A stretch of 64,000 bases of DNA, taken from an uncultured Halocynthiibacter sp. Lineage in GTDB: Bacteria > Pseudomonadota > Alphaproteobacteria > Rhodobacterales > Rhodobacteraceae. Shown here piece after piece: positions 49,597-59,117 of the stretch. The stretch lies in contig CANNCD010000002.1 in the NCBI GenBank assembly GCA_947503035.1, positions 248,001-312,000 on the forward strand. The letters run 5' to 3'. The notes beneath the pieces were generated by a model that saw only the letters and a list, made by a program, of their open reading frames with translations, did not search any database and was not told the DNA's origin. Position 1 is the stretch's first letter, and the number at the start of each line of letters is the position of its first letter. The position numbers were made by a program, and so were the translations under genes.

Positions 49597-50154
49597 ATGA
49601 ATCAGAGCTTTGACACCCTTTTCCCATTGCGTAAGGGCCGCACCCATGAGGTCTGCGGACCAGCGGCACCCGCCTTTGCCTGTGCCCTTGCGGGGCAGGC
49701 GCGGATGCGGGTGTTGTGGATCACGGAACACTGGCAATCGGCACAGATCAATCCGACTGGCTTTGGTGAATATTGCCCGCCCGACAGGGTGTTGACCGCG
49801 TCGGTTAAGGACCAAACCGATGGGCTTGCCAGCACAGAAGAGGCCCTGCGGTCCGGTGCCGTGGGTCTTGTGGTGATCGAGCTGACTAAACCGCTCACTT
49901 TGCTTGCGGGGCGTCGGTTACAGCTGGCCGCCGAGACGGGCCAATCCACCGGCCTGTGCATCATTCCCGACGGCATGGGAAGCCACGCCGCCGAAACCCG
50001 TTGGCGATGTTCGCCGGTTTTTGCCTCTGGGGACTCGACTCTGACGCGCTGGGAAATTATTAAGAACAAATCAGGAACATTAAGCGGTTGGGATGTAAAG
50101 TGGGATGCAAAAACGCATCGTGTCAGTGTGGTTTCCAAGGTTGCCCAGCAATAG
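49597..50154 (+). CDS. imuA: SOS mutagenesis protein ImuA
   Basis: First protein of the ImuA-ImuB-DnaE2 mutasome, 185 residues, a RecA-like fold that appears to have lost ATP-binding motifs. Visible parts: LRKGRTHEVCGPAAPAFACALAGQARMRVLWI and the middle LVVIELTKPLTLLAGRRLQLAAETGQSTGLCII. It starts at the ATG 49597. Its last 50 bases overlap imuB, and the LexA box lies inside its 3' end. The role is in damage-induced mutagenesis. Confidence 0.88.
   Translation: MNQSFDTLFPLRKGRTHEVCGPAAPAFACALAGQARMRVLWITEHWQSAQINPTGFGEYCPPDRVLTASVKDQTDGLASTEEALRSGAVGLVVIELTKPLTLLAGRRLQLAAETGQSTGLCIIPDGMGSHAAETRWRCSPVFASGDSTLTRWEIIKNKSGTLSGWDVKWDAKTHRVSVVSKVAQQ
50064..50078. promoter_or_regulatory. LexA box (GTTC-N7-GTTC type) within imuA, before imuB
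   Basis: GAACAAATCAGGAAC reads GTTC-N7-GTTC on the minus strand, the direct-repeat SOS operator of alphaproteobacterial LexA, with a perfect match. It lies 26 bases before the imuB start, inside the imuA reading frame. Placement suggests SOS control of imuB-dnaE2 or roadblock control of the whole cassette. Confidence 0.62.
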
Positions 50155-51571
50155 GGTTCTACGCGCACGTCCTGTCGATGGGCCATTTGTCGTCACGATC
50201 CACCACAAAAACGCCGACCGGATTTATTGTCTGAACGCCGCCGCCGAAGGGCAGGGGCTGAGCCATGGAATGCCCTTTGCCGATGCCCGCGCGTTTTGCC
50301 CCGATGTGACAAGCGACATCGCCGACCTTGATGCGGATGATCGGTTTCTACGGATGCTGCTGCGCTGGGCGAAACGGTATTGCCCGTGGGTGGGTCTCGA
50401 GGGGCGCGATGGTCTGACCCTGAACATAAGCGGCGCGGCGCATTTGTTCGGTGGCGAGGCGGCCCTGTTGGATGACCTGCGGATGCGTCTGACGCGCGCG
50501 GGTATCGAGGCGCGCTTGGGTCTTGCGGATACGCGTGGCGCGGCGTGGGCCTTGGCGCATTTCGGGCAGGGCATCGCCGCCGTGGGGCAATCCAAATCAC
50601 GGCTTGCCCCGCTTCCGATTGCGGCGCTGCGCCTCAAGGAAAAGACCTGTGTCGCGCTGCAACGGCTGGGCGTTCGGCGGATTGGTGACCTTAAAACCCT
50701 GCCAAGATCGACCCTAACAAGGCGTTTTGGCACAGAAGTGGTGATGCGGATGGATCAGGCGTTCGGCCTTCAACCCGAACAGATCACGCCCGAACTTGAC
50801 GCCCCGCATTACGGTGTGCGCATGACGATCCCCGATCCGATTGGGTTGTTTGATGATGTGATGGAGGGGGTGAAACGGTTGCTTGATCGGCTCTGTCCGA
50901 AACTGCATCGACACGAACAGGGGGCGCGGATGTTGGTTCTTGAACTGCGGCGCGTGGACCAAGCGCGTGAGCGGGTCACGCTGCGGCTTGCGCAACCTAT
51001 GTGTGATGCCGCACGGATTTTGCCTCTGTTCGAACGCGGGGTACAGGACGTTGATGCGGGGTTCGGGATCGACCAACTGCGTCTTGTCGCGACGCAAACC
51101 GATGCCCTTCCGGCGCAACAAATCACCCATGCGTCGAACGCCCCTGATACGGGTCTCGAGGATCTGATCACGCGGCTTGGCACACGTATCGGATTGGACA
51201 ATATCAAACGGTTCCTGCCCGCCGAGAGCCACATCCCCGAGCGGAGTTTTATCACCGCCCCTGCCGCCGTGACGCAGCCCACAGATGGCTGGTCGACGGA
51301 CCGTTCGCGGCCCATGGTTCTATTCCCCCCCGAACCCATCGCGGGGGCGGGGCAGCAACCACCGTCACGGTTTCGCTGGCGGCAAATGGCGCTGACCACG
51401 GGCCGCGCAACAGGCCCCGAACGGATTGCGCCTGAATGGTGGCTGCCCGATGACGAATGGCGGTCTGGTGTGCGCGACTATTGGAAGATCGAGACGACAC
51501 AGGGGCGGCGGCTTTGGCTGTTTTACACCCCGCAAAAACCGGCGTGGTTCGTGCAGGGGGAATTCGCATGA
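50105..51571 (+). CDS. imuB: Y-family polymerase-like protein ImuB
   Basis: Y-family DNA polymerase homologue of 488 residues that acts as hub of the mutasome without being a polymerase. It lacks the acidic metal residues: the opening reads IVSVWFPRLPSNRV where true polymerases have a D-x-D motif. Finger/palm-like parts (GLSHGMPFADARAFCP, LTLNISGAAHLFGGE) and the HhH region LQRLGVRRIGDLKTLP remain. The stop overlaps the dnaE2 start as ATGA. A LexA box lies just upstream. Confidence 0.92.
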   Translation: MQKRIVSVWFPRLPSNRVLRARPVDGPFVVTIHHKNADRIYCLNAAAEGQGLSHGMPFADARAFCPDVTSDIADLDADDRFLRMLLRWAKRYCPWVGLEGRDGLTLNISGAAHLFGGEAALLDDLRMRLTRAGIEARLGLADTRGAAWALAHFGQGIAAVGQSKSRLAPLPIAALRLKEKTCVALQRLGVRRIGDLKTLPRSTLTRRFGTEVVMRMDQAFGLQPEQITPELDAPHYGVRMTIPDPIGLFDDVMEGVKRLLDRLCPKLHRHEQGARMLVLELRRVDQARERVTLRLAQPMCDAARILPLFERGVQDVDAGFGIDQLRLVATQTDALPAQQITHASNAPDTGLEDLITRLGTRIGLDNIKRFLPAESHIPERSFITAPAAVTQPTDGWSTDRSRPMVLFPPEPIAGAGQQPPSRFRWRQMALTTGRATGPERIAPEWWLPDDEWRSGVRDYWKIETTQGRRLWLFYTPQKPAWFVQGEFA

Positions 51572-54500
51572 AGACCATCTCAACCCGCCCAGTCGTCGCG
51601 GGGCAGGTCGGCTATGCCGAGCTCTGCGTCACCAGTAATTTCACCTTTCTGACGGGTGCCTCCCACCCCGAGGAACTGATCGCCCGCGCGGTTGAACTGG
51701 GACTTGAGGCCATCGCTATCACCGACCGAAATTCGTTGGCGGGGGTGGTGCGGGCCTTTGCGGCGCTGCGGGAAATTCGGCGGGATGTGGGCAACGATGC
51801 GGTGCTGCCGCGGTTGATCGTGGGCGCACGGATTGTTCTACGCGACAGCCCCGTTGACTGGCTGGTCCTGCCACAGGATCGTCCGGCCTATGCCCGCCTC
51901 AGTCGGTTGTTGACCCTTGGCAAACGGCGCGCGGCCAAGGGCGAATGCCACCTTGATATTGCCGATCTGTTGGAGGGCTGCGCGGGGTCGATTTTGATCG
52001 CCCTACCGGATGGCGGGGCGGATGGTCATACCATTGCCAACCATATCCACGCCGCCGTGTCCCATTATCCGGGGCAGGTGTTCGTCGGCGCCGCCCCCCG
52101 TTACGACGGAAGCGATCAGGCCTACTTTGATCACTGTGCGGGGCTGGCGCATCGGACCAATGCGCCGATGGTTGCCGTGGGCGATGTGTTGATGCACCAC
52201 GCCAGCCGCCGCCAATTGGCCGATGTCCTGACCTGTATGCGCCACCACGTGACGATTGATCTGATCGGGACGCGGGCCTTACCCAATGCCGAACGACGGC
52301 TCAAGGGCGCGGGGGATATGGCGCGTCTGTTCCGCAACCACCCCGCCGCTCTGCGTCGAAGCGTCGAGATCGCCGCGCGCTGTGGCTTTGATCTGTCCGA
52401 GCTGTCCTATGAATATCCCGACGAAATCACGGGGAGTGAGGCCCCACAGGACCGTCTTGCGCGGCTGGCCCACGAAGGTCTGGCGCGGCGTTACCCGAAT
52501 GGCCCCACGCCCAAGGCCATCGCGCAGGTCCAAAAGGAATTGGCCCTTGTCGAGAAGCTGGATTTTCCGGCCTATTTCCTGACGGTGCATGATATCGTTC
52601 AATTCGCCAAATCGCAGGACATCCTGTGTCAGGGGCGCGGCTCGGCGGCGAATTCGATCCTGTGTTATCTGTTGGGGATCACCGATGTATCGCCGGAAAC
52701 GATCACCATGGTGGTCGAACGGTTCGTGTCCGAACATCGCGGCGAGCCGCCGGATATCGATGTCGATTTCGAACATGAACGCCGCGAAGAGGTGATCCAG
52801 CATATCTATGAAAAATACGGTCGGCACCGCGCGGGCCTCTGTGCGACGGTGATCCATTTCCGGTCCCGCGCCGCCATCCGCGAGGTGGGCAAGGTCATGG
52901 GTCTGTCGCAAGATGTGACGTCGAACCTGTCCGGCCAAATCTGGGGCATGTCCAACGGGGGCGCCGACCCCGAGCGGCTGCGCGAGATTGGGTTGGACCT
53001 GAATGACCGGCGGCTGGCGCAAACCATCCGGCTGATTGGCGAGATCATCGGATTTCCGCGCCACCTGTCACAGCACGTCGGCGGATTTGTCATTACCAAG
53101 GGGCGGCTGGACGAGATGTGCCCGATTGAAAACGCGGCCATGGATGACCGCACGGTGATCGAATGGGACAAGGACGACATCGACACGCTTGGCATTCTTA
53201 AGGTCGATATCCTGAGCCTTGGGATGCTGACCTGTATTCGCAAAAGTTTCGATTTGATTGAACAGTTCGGGGGCGATGCGATGACCATTGCAGATGTACC
53301 ACAGGGCGACAGTGAGACGTTTGATATGCTGTGCGTGGCCGATGCCGTTGGGGTGTTTCAGGTCGAAAGCCGCGCCCAGATGAATTTCCTGCCACGGATG
53401 AAGCCGCGCGAATTCTACGACCTTGTGATCGAGGTCGCGATTGTCCGCCCTGGCCCCATTCAGGGCGGGATGGTCCAACCCTATATCAAACGTCGTCAGG
53501 GGCTTGAGGCGGTTGAATTTCCGTCCAAGGAATTGGAAGAGGTGTTGGGCAAAACCCTTGGCGTGCCCCTGTTTCAGGAACAGGCGATGCAGATCGCGGT
53601 TGTCGCCGCGGGGTTCACGCCGTCGGATGCGGATCGGTTGCGTCGATCCATCGCGACGTTCCGGCGGATGGGGACCATCGGCACCTTTCAGGAGCAGTTC
53701 GTCAACGGGATGTTGGCCAATGGCTATGACGCGGAATTCGCCGAACGGTGTTTTTCCCAGATCGAGGGGTTTGCCGAATATGGCTTCCCCGAGAGCCACG
53801 CCGCCGCCTTTGCGATGCTGGCCTATGTGAGTGCGTGGTTGAAATGTCATCACCCTGCGGTCTTTGCCTGTGCGCTGCTCAATTCACAGCCGATGGGGTT
53901 TTACGCCCCCGCCCAGATCGTGCGTGATGTGCGCGAACATCAGGTCGAGGTCCGCCCCATTTGCGTGAATTACAGCACGTGGGACAATCAACTGGAACGT
54001 CGTGCGGACGGGACCCTCGCGCTTCGGCTTGGCTATCGTCAGATCAAAGGGTTCCGGCAGGAGGACGCCGATTGGATCGTCGCGGCGCGGGGCAACGGAT
54101 ATCCCGACCCCGAGAGTCTGTGGCTACGCGCGGGGATACGCCCGTCGGTTTTGGAGTTGCTGGCCGAGGCAGATGCGTTTTCGGACATGGGGCTGGGACG
54201 GCGCAATGCGTTGTGGCGGGTGAAGGCCATTCGCGGACCATCCCCGTTGCCCTTGTTCAGCAATCCGATGGACGGCGAGGGGATATTGGAACCCGACGTG
54301 CAATTGCCCGCCATGCATCTGGGCGAAGAGGTGGTCGAGGATTACGTTGCCATGCGTCTGTCCCTACGGGCGCATCCCATGGAATTGATCCGCCCGACGA
54401 TGGAGGGCCTAACCCCGCACGGGAACCTGTCGACCACCCCGATGGGGCGCATTTCGGTGTGCGGTTTGGTCATCACGCGCCAACGGCCCGGCACCGCGTC

Positions 54501-54837
54501 GGGGGTCGTGTTTCTGACGCTTGAGGATGAGACCGGCGTGTCCAATGTTGTCGTCTGGAAGAAGGTCTATAAACAATTTCGCCGCGCCGTGATGGGCGGG
54601 CGCTTGTTGCGGGTCACGGGGTATCTGCAACGTGAGGGCATCGTGGTGCATCTGATTGCGCAGAACATCGAGGACATGTCGCATAAGCTCTCTGAACTTG
54701 GCCACCCCATGGACGAGGTTCTGGGCATGACCCAACCACAGGCCGACGACGCCCCACGCAAAACCCGCCAGCCATCCCGCGCCATGCATCCGCGCGAACA
54801 GGCCAAACGGTTGTTCCCAAGCCGCGATTTCCACTAG
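51568..54837 (+). CDS. dnaE2: Error-prone DNA polymerase DnaE2
   Basis: Alpha-subunit-type C-family polymerase of 1089 residues that carries out SOS mutagenesis with ImuA/ImuB. The PHP domain opens with YAELCVTSNFTFLTGASHPEEL. The catalytic palm has GRGSAANSILCYLLGIT and PPDIDVDFEHERREEVIQHIYEKYGR. Further along come KVDILSLGMLTCI, PEFYDLVIEVAIVRPGPIQGGMV-like stretch and the C-terminal OB-fold (about 930-1010). I chose ATG 51568, which overlaps the imuB stop. Length is typical for DnaE2. Confidence 0.96.
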   Translation: MKTISTRPVVAGQVGYAELCVTSNFTFLTGASHPEELIARAVELGLEAIAITDRNSLAGVVRAFAALREIRRDVGNDAVLPRLIVGARIVLRDSPVDWLVLPQDRPAYARLSRLLTLGKRRAAKGECHLDIADLLEGCAGSILIALPDGGADGHTIANHIHAAVSHYPGQVFVGAAPRYDGSDQAYFDHCAGLAHRTNAPMVAVGDVLMHHASRRQLADVLTCMRHHVTIDLIGTRALPNAERRLKGAGDMARLFRNHPAALRRSVEIAARCGFDLSELSYEYPDEITGSEAPQDRLARLAHEGLARRYPNGPTPKAIAQVQKELALVEKLDFPAYFLTVHDIVQFAKSQDILCQGRGSAANSILCYLLGITDVSPETITMVVERFVSEHRGEPPDIDVDFEHERREEVIQHIYEKYGRHRAGLCATVIHFRSRAAIREVGKVMGLSQDVTSNLSGQIWGMSNGGADPERLREIGLDLNDRRLAQTIRLIGEIIGFPRHLSQHVGGFVITKGRLDEMCPIENAAMDDRTVIEWDKDDIDTLGILKVDILSLGMLTCIRKSFDLIEQFGGDAMTIADVPQGDSETFDMLCVADAVGVFQVESRAQMNFLPRMKPREFYDLVIEVAIVRPGPIQGGMVQPYIKRRQGLEAVEFPSKELEEVLGKTLGVPLFQEQAMQIAVVAAGFTPSDADRLRRSIATFRRMGTIGTFQEQFVNGMLANGYDAEFAERCFSQIEGFAEYGFPESHAAAFAMLAYVSAWLKCHHPAVFACALLNSQPMGFYAPAQIVRDVREHQVEVRPICVNYSTWDNQLERRADGTLALRLGYRQIKGFRQEDADWIVAARGNGYPDPESLWLRAGIRPSVLELLAEADAFSDMGLGRRNALWRVKAIRGPSPLPLFSNPMDGEGILEPDVQLPAMHLGEEVVEDYVAMRLSLRAHPMELIRPTMEGLTPHGNLSTTPMGRISVCGLVITRQRPGTASGVVFLTLEDETGVSNVVVWKKVYKQFRRAVMGGRLLRVTGYLQREGIVVHLIAQNIEDMSHKLSELGHPMDEVLGMTQPQADDAPRKTRQPSRAMHPREQAKRLFPSRDFH

Positions 54838-54897
54838 GAAGAGGTTTCGTTTTCGCGCCGCGTCGGGTATCTGGGGCAAAACCCCAAGGAGACCGCC

Positions 54898-55077
54898 ATG
54901 ATTGATATGACTTTGCCGCCCGTAATCGCGATGATTATCTTTGTCATCGGCTGTCTGGCAGGCGCGCGGTATCGCCACGTCTGGAAGGCCGAAGGCCCGA
55001 CATGGCAGCTGTGGCTTTATGGTGGGATTGCGGGGGCGGCGATTTTGACGGTCGCGTTTATTCCGCTGGCTTCCTAG
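54898..55077 (+). CDS. Small membrane protein (59 residues)
   Basis: A short reading frame with a strong ribosome site (AAGGAG, seven bases before ATG 54898). It encodes MIDMTLPPVIAMIIFVIG, a helix, then GARYRHVWKAEGP, and a second helix (LYGGIAGAAILTVAFIPLA). It is 60 bases after dnaE2 and ends convergent with nqrM (4-base overlap). I do not recognise a family. Two membrane helices with a basic loop between them look real. Confidence 0.7.
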   Translation: MIDMTLPPVIAMIIFVIGCLAGARYRHVWKAEGPTWQLWLYGGIAGAAILTVAFIPLAS

Positions 55078-55319
55078 GTTTCGATATCGTCGAGACCGGC
55101 GTTTTCCAACATCTTACGTGCACGTGGGCATGCAAGACGGTCGCGCAAGGGGCTATCTGGGTCGATGTCTTTTTTACAAACCAAACATTGGTCGGCATCC
55201 GCGATGGCATTCAAACCACCGCAGCTGCCTTTGATTGTGCGGCCCGCCATCATCACACCCGTCGCCATGCCCAACATAATGAGCATGAGCAAACCAAAGG
55301 TGAAAAGAAAAGTCGTCAT
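55074..55319 (-). CDS. nqrM: Na+-NQR maturation protein NqrM
   Basis: An 81-residue protein of the NqrM family (formerly DUF539), needed in V. cholerae to make active Na+-NQR, probably by delivering iron to NqrD/NqrE. One membrane helix (MTTFLFTFGLLMLIMLGMATGVM) is followed by the cysteine module CGGLN (Cys33), CLVC (Cys45, Cys48) and Cys64. It sits 22 bases after apbE, on the opposite strand to nqrA-F. The presence of NqrM here supports the whole complex being functional. Confidence 0.9.
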   Translation of the reverse strand: MTTFLFTFGLLMLIMLGMATGVMMAGRTIKGSCGGLNAIADADQCLVCKKDIDPDSPLRDRLACPRARKMLENAGLDDIET

Positions 55320-55341
55320 GGCGTGGCCTCTTTAATCGATC

Positions 55342-56373
55342 TTATGCGTTACGCAGCGCGTTGAAACGTGTGCTTGCTGTGGTTGAGAAACCATTAGCAG
55401 AATTTTCATCACGTGCAGTAAACAATACCGCGAGGTTCTGAGCCTCGGCGAGGGCTAGACCCTCTTCTTGGCCCATGATGTGGAACGCAGTTGCCCATGC
55501 ATCCGCAAGCATCGCGTTTTCAGCCAATACAGTTGTGGACGCAGTTGTGTGTGTCACAGGACGACCGGTGCGTGGGTCAATAAGGTGCGAGAAACGCTGA
55601 CCGTCGGCTTCGAAGTAGTTGCGGTAGTCGCCAGAGGACGCAAGACCGTGACCTTTGACGGAAACAACATCAAGAACGCCTGTTGTGTGGGCCTCAGGTG
55701 TTTCGATACCGATCTGCCATGCAGAACCAGAGGCGTTGTGACCGGATGCATAAAGGTCGCCGCCGATTTCAACCATATAGTTGTGGACGCCGATGTTTTC
55801 CAAAGCACGACCAATAAGGTCCGCGCCATACCCTTTGCCGATCGCAGCAAGGTAAACAGTCGCGTCCGCTTGGGTCTTCTGAAGCGCACCAGGGGCCACA
55901 CGCAATGTGTTGCCGTGCCCGGATTTCGCCTGAGCCGCAAGGATAAGGTCATCGCTTGGCAATGTGTTGGTTTGCGCGTCTGCACCAAAGCCCCAAAGTT
56001 CAATCAGAGGGCCGAGGGTTGTGTCAAAGCTGCCGCCGCTTGCGAGGTGAACGGATTCTGCTGCGGTCATTACTTCGGACAATTCTGGGGAAATGCTCTG
56101 GGCGGTGGTGCCAGCAGACGCATTGAAACGAGAAATCTCAGAGTTCGCGTCCCAGTTGGACATTTGTTGGTTCACAGTGGACAGCGCACCGTTGATTGCA
56201 TTCTGCACATCGGCCTGCGTTACGAAACGCGGCGCATCAACCGTAGCGACGTTATAAGTCGTGCCCATTGTTTGGCCGGATGCCTTGATTACAGATTCGC
56301 CAGATTTACAGGCAGCAAGGACAAGCGGCATAACAATAAAGCCACGACGCGATAGTTTGACTGGATTAGACAC
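55342..56373 (-). CDS. apbE: FAD:protein FMN transferase ApbE
   Basis: Flavin transferase of 343 residues that attaches FMN covalently to a threonine of NqrB and NqrC. The N-terminus SRRGFIVMPLVLAAC holds a twin-arginine-like motif and a lipobox, so it is likely a periplasmic lipoprotein. Family motifs MGTTYNV, IGKGYGADLIGRALENIG, VEIGGDLYASG and SHLIDPRTGRPVTH are intact. It shares an upstream region with nqrA and is co-oriented with nqrM. Confidence 0.95.
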   Translation of the reverse strand: MSNPVKLSRRGFIVMPLVLAACKSGESVIKASGQTMGTTYNVATVDAPRFVTQADVQNAINGALSTVNQQMSNWDANSEISRFNASAGTTAQSISPELSEVMTAAESVHLASGGSFDTTLGPLIELWGFGADAQTNTLPSDDLILAAQAKSGHGNTLRVAPGALQKTQADATVYLAAIGKGYGADLIGRALENIGVHNYMVEIGGDLYASGHNASGSAWQIGIETPEAHTTGVLDVVSVKGHGLASSGDYRNYFEADGQRFSHLIDPRTGRPVTHTTASTTVLAENAMLADAWATAFHIMGQEEGLALAEAQNLAVLFTARDENSANGFSTTASTRFNALRNA

Positions 56374-56573
56374 AATTGTACCTCAATTTTTGATCAGCGC
56401 CCGTCTAGCATGACATTAAGACGGTGTCTCGCGCCTTTTATACCTTTTCATCAGATTTTACCTCGGTTATCCACGCAAATTGAAGCGCGAGGGTAAGCTT
56501 GGGAAGGCTTGTGCCGGATTCGGCGACCTGTCGCGTTAAGTATGATAACAAAATAGTCTCGACGAGGTCAGCA

Positions 56574-57914
56574 TTGCAGCGATTCGCACTAAATAAAGGC
56601 TTGAATGTATCAATTTCGGGGGCTCCAACTGGCGAACCCGAAGCCGCACCAAAGGTGCAGACTGTCGCAATCATCGGTGAGGACTATATTGGCCTCAAGC
56701 CACGGCTTGCCGTTGCAGAAGGTGATAGCGTAGCAGCAGGTACGCCCATTTTTTCACACAAAGACACGCCAGACGTAAAGGTGGTCTCACCTGTCGCTGG
56801 TCGCGTTAAGGCGATCAACCGCGGTGAGCGTCGCAAGCTGATCAGCGTTGAGATCGAATTGGGTGGCGATGCTGCTCCGGTCGATTTCTCGAACGTTGGT
56901 GATGTTTCGACCCCCGAAGGTTTGGCCGAACGTCTTTCTGCCGCTGGTCTGTGGACATCGTTCCGCACGCGTCCGTACTCAAAAGTGCCCGCGCCCGATA
57001 CACGCCCCGCCGCGATTTTCGTCAGCGCAATGGACACAGAGCCATTGGCCGCAGACCCCGCGCCGATCATTCGCAAGAACGCAGATGCATTCGTTGACGG
57101 CCTAAAGGCCATCGCGACATTGACCGAAGGCAACACATATCTATGTCACGCCGATGGTGCCGATGTACCTGGCGGCGATGTTGCCGGTATCACTGCGTCC
57201 GCCTTTGCTGGTCCGCACCCTGCTGGTCTTGCTGGTACGCACATTCACTTCTTGGATCCGATCTTTGGTGACAAGACAGTTTGGACCATTGGCTATCACG
57301 ATGTGATCGCGATTGGCCGCCTTCTTCAAAACGGTATCTATGACGCGTCCCGCACAATCGCGGTGACTGGCCCGATGGCCAAGAACCCGCGTTTGGTCGA
57401 CACCATCGTTGGTGCGTCCATGGCCGATGTCGTGTCCGCCGATGCGCCGTTTGATGCGCCGGTTCGCATGATCTCTGGTTCTGTCCTAAGCGGTCGCATG
57501 GGCGAAGGCGTGAACGGCTATCTTGGTCGTTACGGTCGTCAGATCACGTTGATCGAAGAAGATCGCAAGCAGATCCCAATGGGCTGGATTCGCCCAATGA
57601 TCAGCAAATACGCGATCCAGCCTGTTTTGGGGTCCGCACTGTCGCGCCGCAAATTCCCGTTGACGTCCAACCTGAACGGCGGTCGTCGTGCGATGGTTCC
57701 AACGGGTACGTTTGAAACGCTGATGCCGCAGGATTACCTGCCGACCCAGCTTTTGCGTGCGTTGATCACAATGGATACCGATCAGGCACAGGTGCTTGGG
57801 GCACTTGAACTTGACGAAGAAGACTTGGGCCTCGTGGGTTTTGCCTGTCCGGCGAAATACGAATACGGTCTCGCGCTGCGCGACTGTTTGGCCACCATCG
57901 AGAAAGAGGGTTGA
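56574..57914 (+). CDS. nqrA: Na+-translocating NADH:quinone reductase subunit A
   Basis: Peripheral subunit of Na+-NQR, 446 residues, which fits the usual length. The opening QRFALNKGLNVSISGAP resembles the conserved F-x-KGLDLPI-GAP start. Later come TVAIIGEDYIGLKPRLAVAEGDSV, KDTPDVKVVSPVAGRV and the end TFETLMPQDYLPTQLLRAL. I chose TTG 56574 (GAGG at seven bases) because the 25 codons upstream do not fit. The next gene nqrB follows after three bases. Confidence 0.95.
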   Translation: MQRFALNKGLNVSISGAPTGEPEAAPKVQTVAIIGEDYIGLKPRLAVAEGDSVAAGTPIFSHKDTPDVKVVSPVAGRVKAINRGERRKLISVEIELGGDAAPVDFSNVGDVSTPEGLAERLSAAGLWTSFRTRPYSKVPAPDTRPAAIFVSAMDTEPLAADPAPIIRKNADAFVDGLKAIATLTEGNTYLCHADGADVPGGDVAGITASAFAGPHPAGLAGTHIHFLDPIFGDKTVWTIGYHDVIAIGRLLQNGIYDASRTIAVTGPMAKNPRLVDTIVGASMADVVSADAPFDAPVRMISGSVLSGRMGEGVNGYLGRYGRQITLIEEDRKQIPMGWIRPMISKYAIQPVLGSALSRRKFPLTSNLNGGRRAMVPTGTFETLMPQDYLPTQLLRALITMDTDQAQVLGALELDEEDLGLVGFACPAKYEYGLALRDCLATIEKEG

Positions 57915-57917
57915 TCC

Positions 57918-59117
57918 ATGGGTTTGCGAAATTTCTTTGACCGGATAGAACCAGACTTTGAAAAAGGCGGTAAGTACGAGCGTTATTTCCCCATCTACGA
58001 GATGATCGAAAGCTTTATCTACACGCCAAAGACTGTGACAACGGTTGCGCCACACGCGCGTTCCTATGTGGATATGAAGCGCATCATGACTTATGTTGTG
58101 CTTGCGACGATCCCTTGTATTTTGATGGGCCTTTATAACGTTGGCCTTCAAACAAACACCGCGATTGCAACGTTTGGCCCTTCTGGCTGGCGTGCTGCGA
58201 TCATCGACGCGCTTGGCATCGGGTTTAACCCCGCCAACCCAATCGCGAATATCCTGCACGGGGCGATGTATTTCCTTCCGATCTATATCACGACCCTTGT
58301 GGCCGGCGGTATTTTTGAGGTGGTGTTCGCCACCATTCGTCGCCACGAAGTAAACGAAGGCTTCCTTGTGTCTTCGATGCTTTATGCGCTGATCCTTCCT
58401 TCAACCACGCCACTTTGGCAGGTTGCATTGGGCATCATCTTTGGTGTTGTGATCGGCAAAGAGGTATTTGGCGGCACGGGTAAGAACTTCTTGAACCCTG
58501 CGCTTACTGGCCGTGCATTCTTGTACTTTGCCTATCCTGCGCAACTCTCTGGTGACTCTGTTTGGGTTGCTGTGGACGGGTTCACCGGCGCGACTGCGTT
58601 GGCGGTTTCCGCTGCAGAAGGCTATCAGGCATTGGCCGCGAATGGCATGAACTGGATGGATAGCTTCATCGGCTTTATTCCGGGCTCCATCGGCGAAACA
58701 TCCACCATTGCGGCGCTGATCGGTTTGGTCTTCTTGCTTGTCACTAAGATCGCGAACTACCGCATGGTTGTTGGCTGTATGGCGGGCATGATCGGGTTCT
58801 CGTTCCTGTTGAACGTGATCGGGTCTGACACCAACCCAATGTTCGCGATGCCGTGGTACTGGCACCTTGTTGTGGGTGGCTATGCCTTTGGCCTTGTGTT
58901 CATGGTGACCGAGCCTGTTTCCGGTTCGCACACCAACATGGGCCGCTACATCTATGGCGCGCTGATTGGCTTTATGGTCGTGATGATCCGCGTCGTGAAC
59001 CCAGCCTTCCCCGAGGGGATGATGCTCGCAATTCTATTCGGTAACGTGTTTGCTCCTTTGATCGACTACTTCGTCGTTCAGGCAAACATTCGTCGCAGGG
59101 CTAAACGTCATGTCTGA
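57918..59117 (+). CDS. nqrB: Na+-NQR subunit B
   Basis: Membrane subunit of 399 residues with about ten helices, the site where Na+ crossing and quinone binding meet. The FMN threonine is Thr226 in VDGFTGATALAV, the target of ApbE. GTGKNFLNPALTGRAFLYFAYP and TEPVSGSHTNMGRYIYGALIGFM are the family marks. Its end overlaps nqrC by eight bases. Confidence 0.96.
   Translation: MGLRNFFDRIEPDFEKGGKYERYFPIYEMIESFIYTPKTVTTVAPHARSYVDMKRIMTYVVLATIPCILMGLYNVGLQTNTAIATFGPSGWRAAIIDALGIGFNPANPIANILHGAMYFLPIYITTLVAGGIFEVVFATIRRHEVNEGFLVSSMLYALILPSTTPLWQVALGIIFGVVIGKEVFGGTGKNFLNPALTGRAFLYFAYPAQLSGDSVWVAVDGFTGATALAVSAAEGYQALAANGMNWMDSFIGFIPGSIGETSTIAALIGLVFLLVTKIANYRMVVGCMAGMIGFSFLLNVIGSDTNPMFAMPWYWHLVVGGYAFGLVFMVTEPVSGSHTNMGRYIYGALIGFMVVMIRVVNPAFPEGMMLAILFGNVFAPLIDYFVVQANIRRRAKRHV

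Noticed and set aside
49550-49597. Possible LexA box before imuA
   Set aside because: Only GTTC-N7-TATC is present; the second half site has two mismatches, so I do not call it.
52279-53853. Two minus-strand ORFs opposite dnaE2
   Set aside because: They mirror the dnaE2 coding frame and show no motifs of their own.
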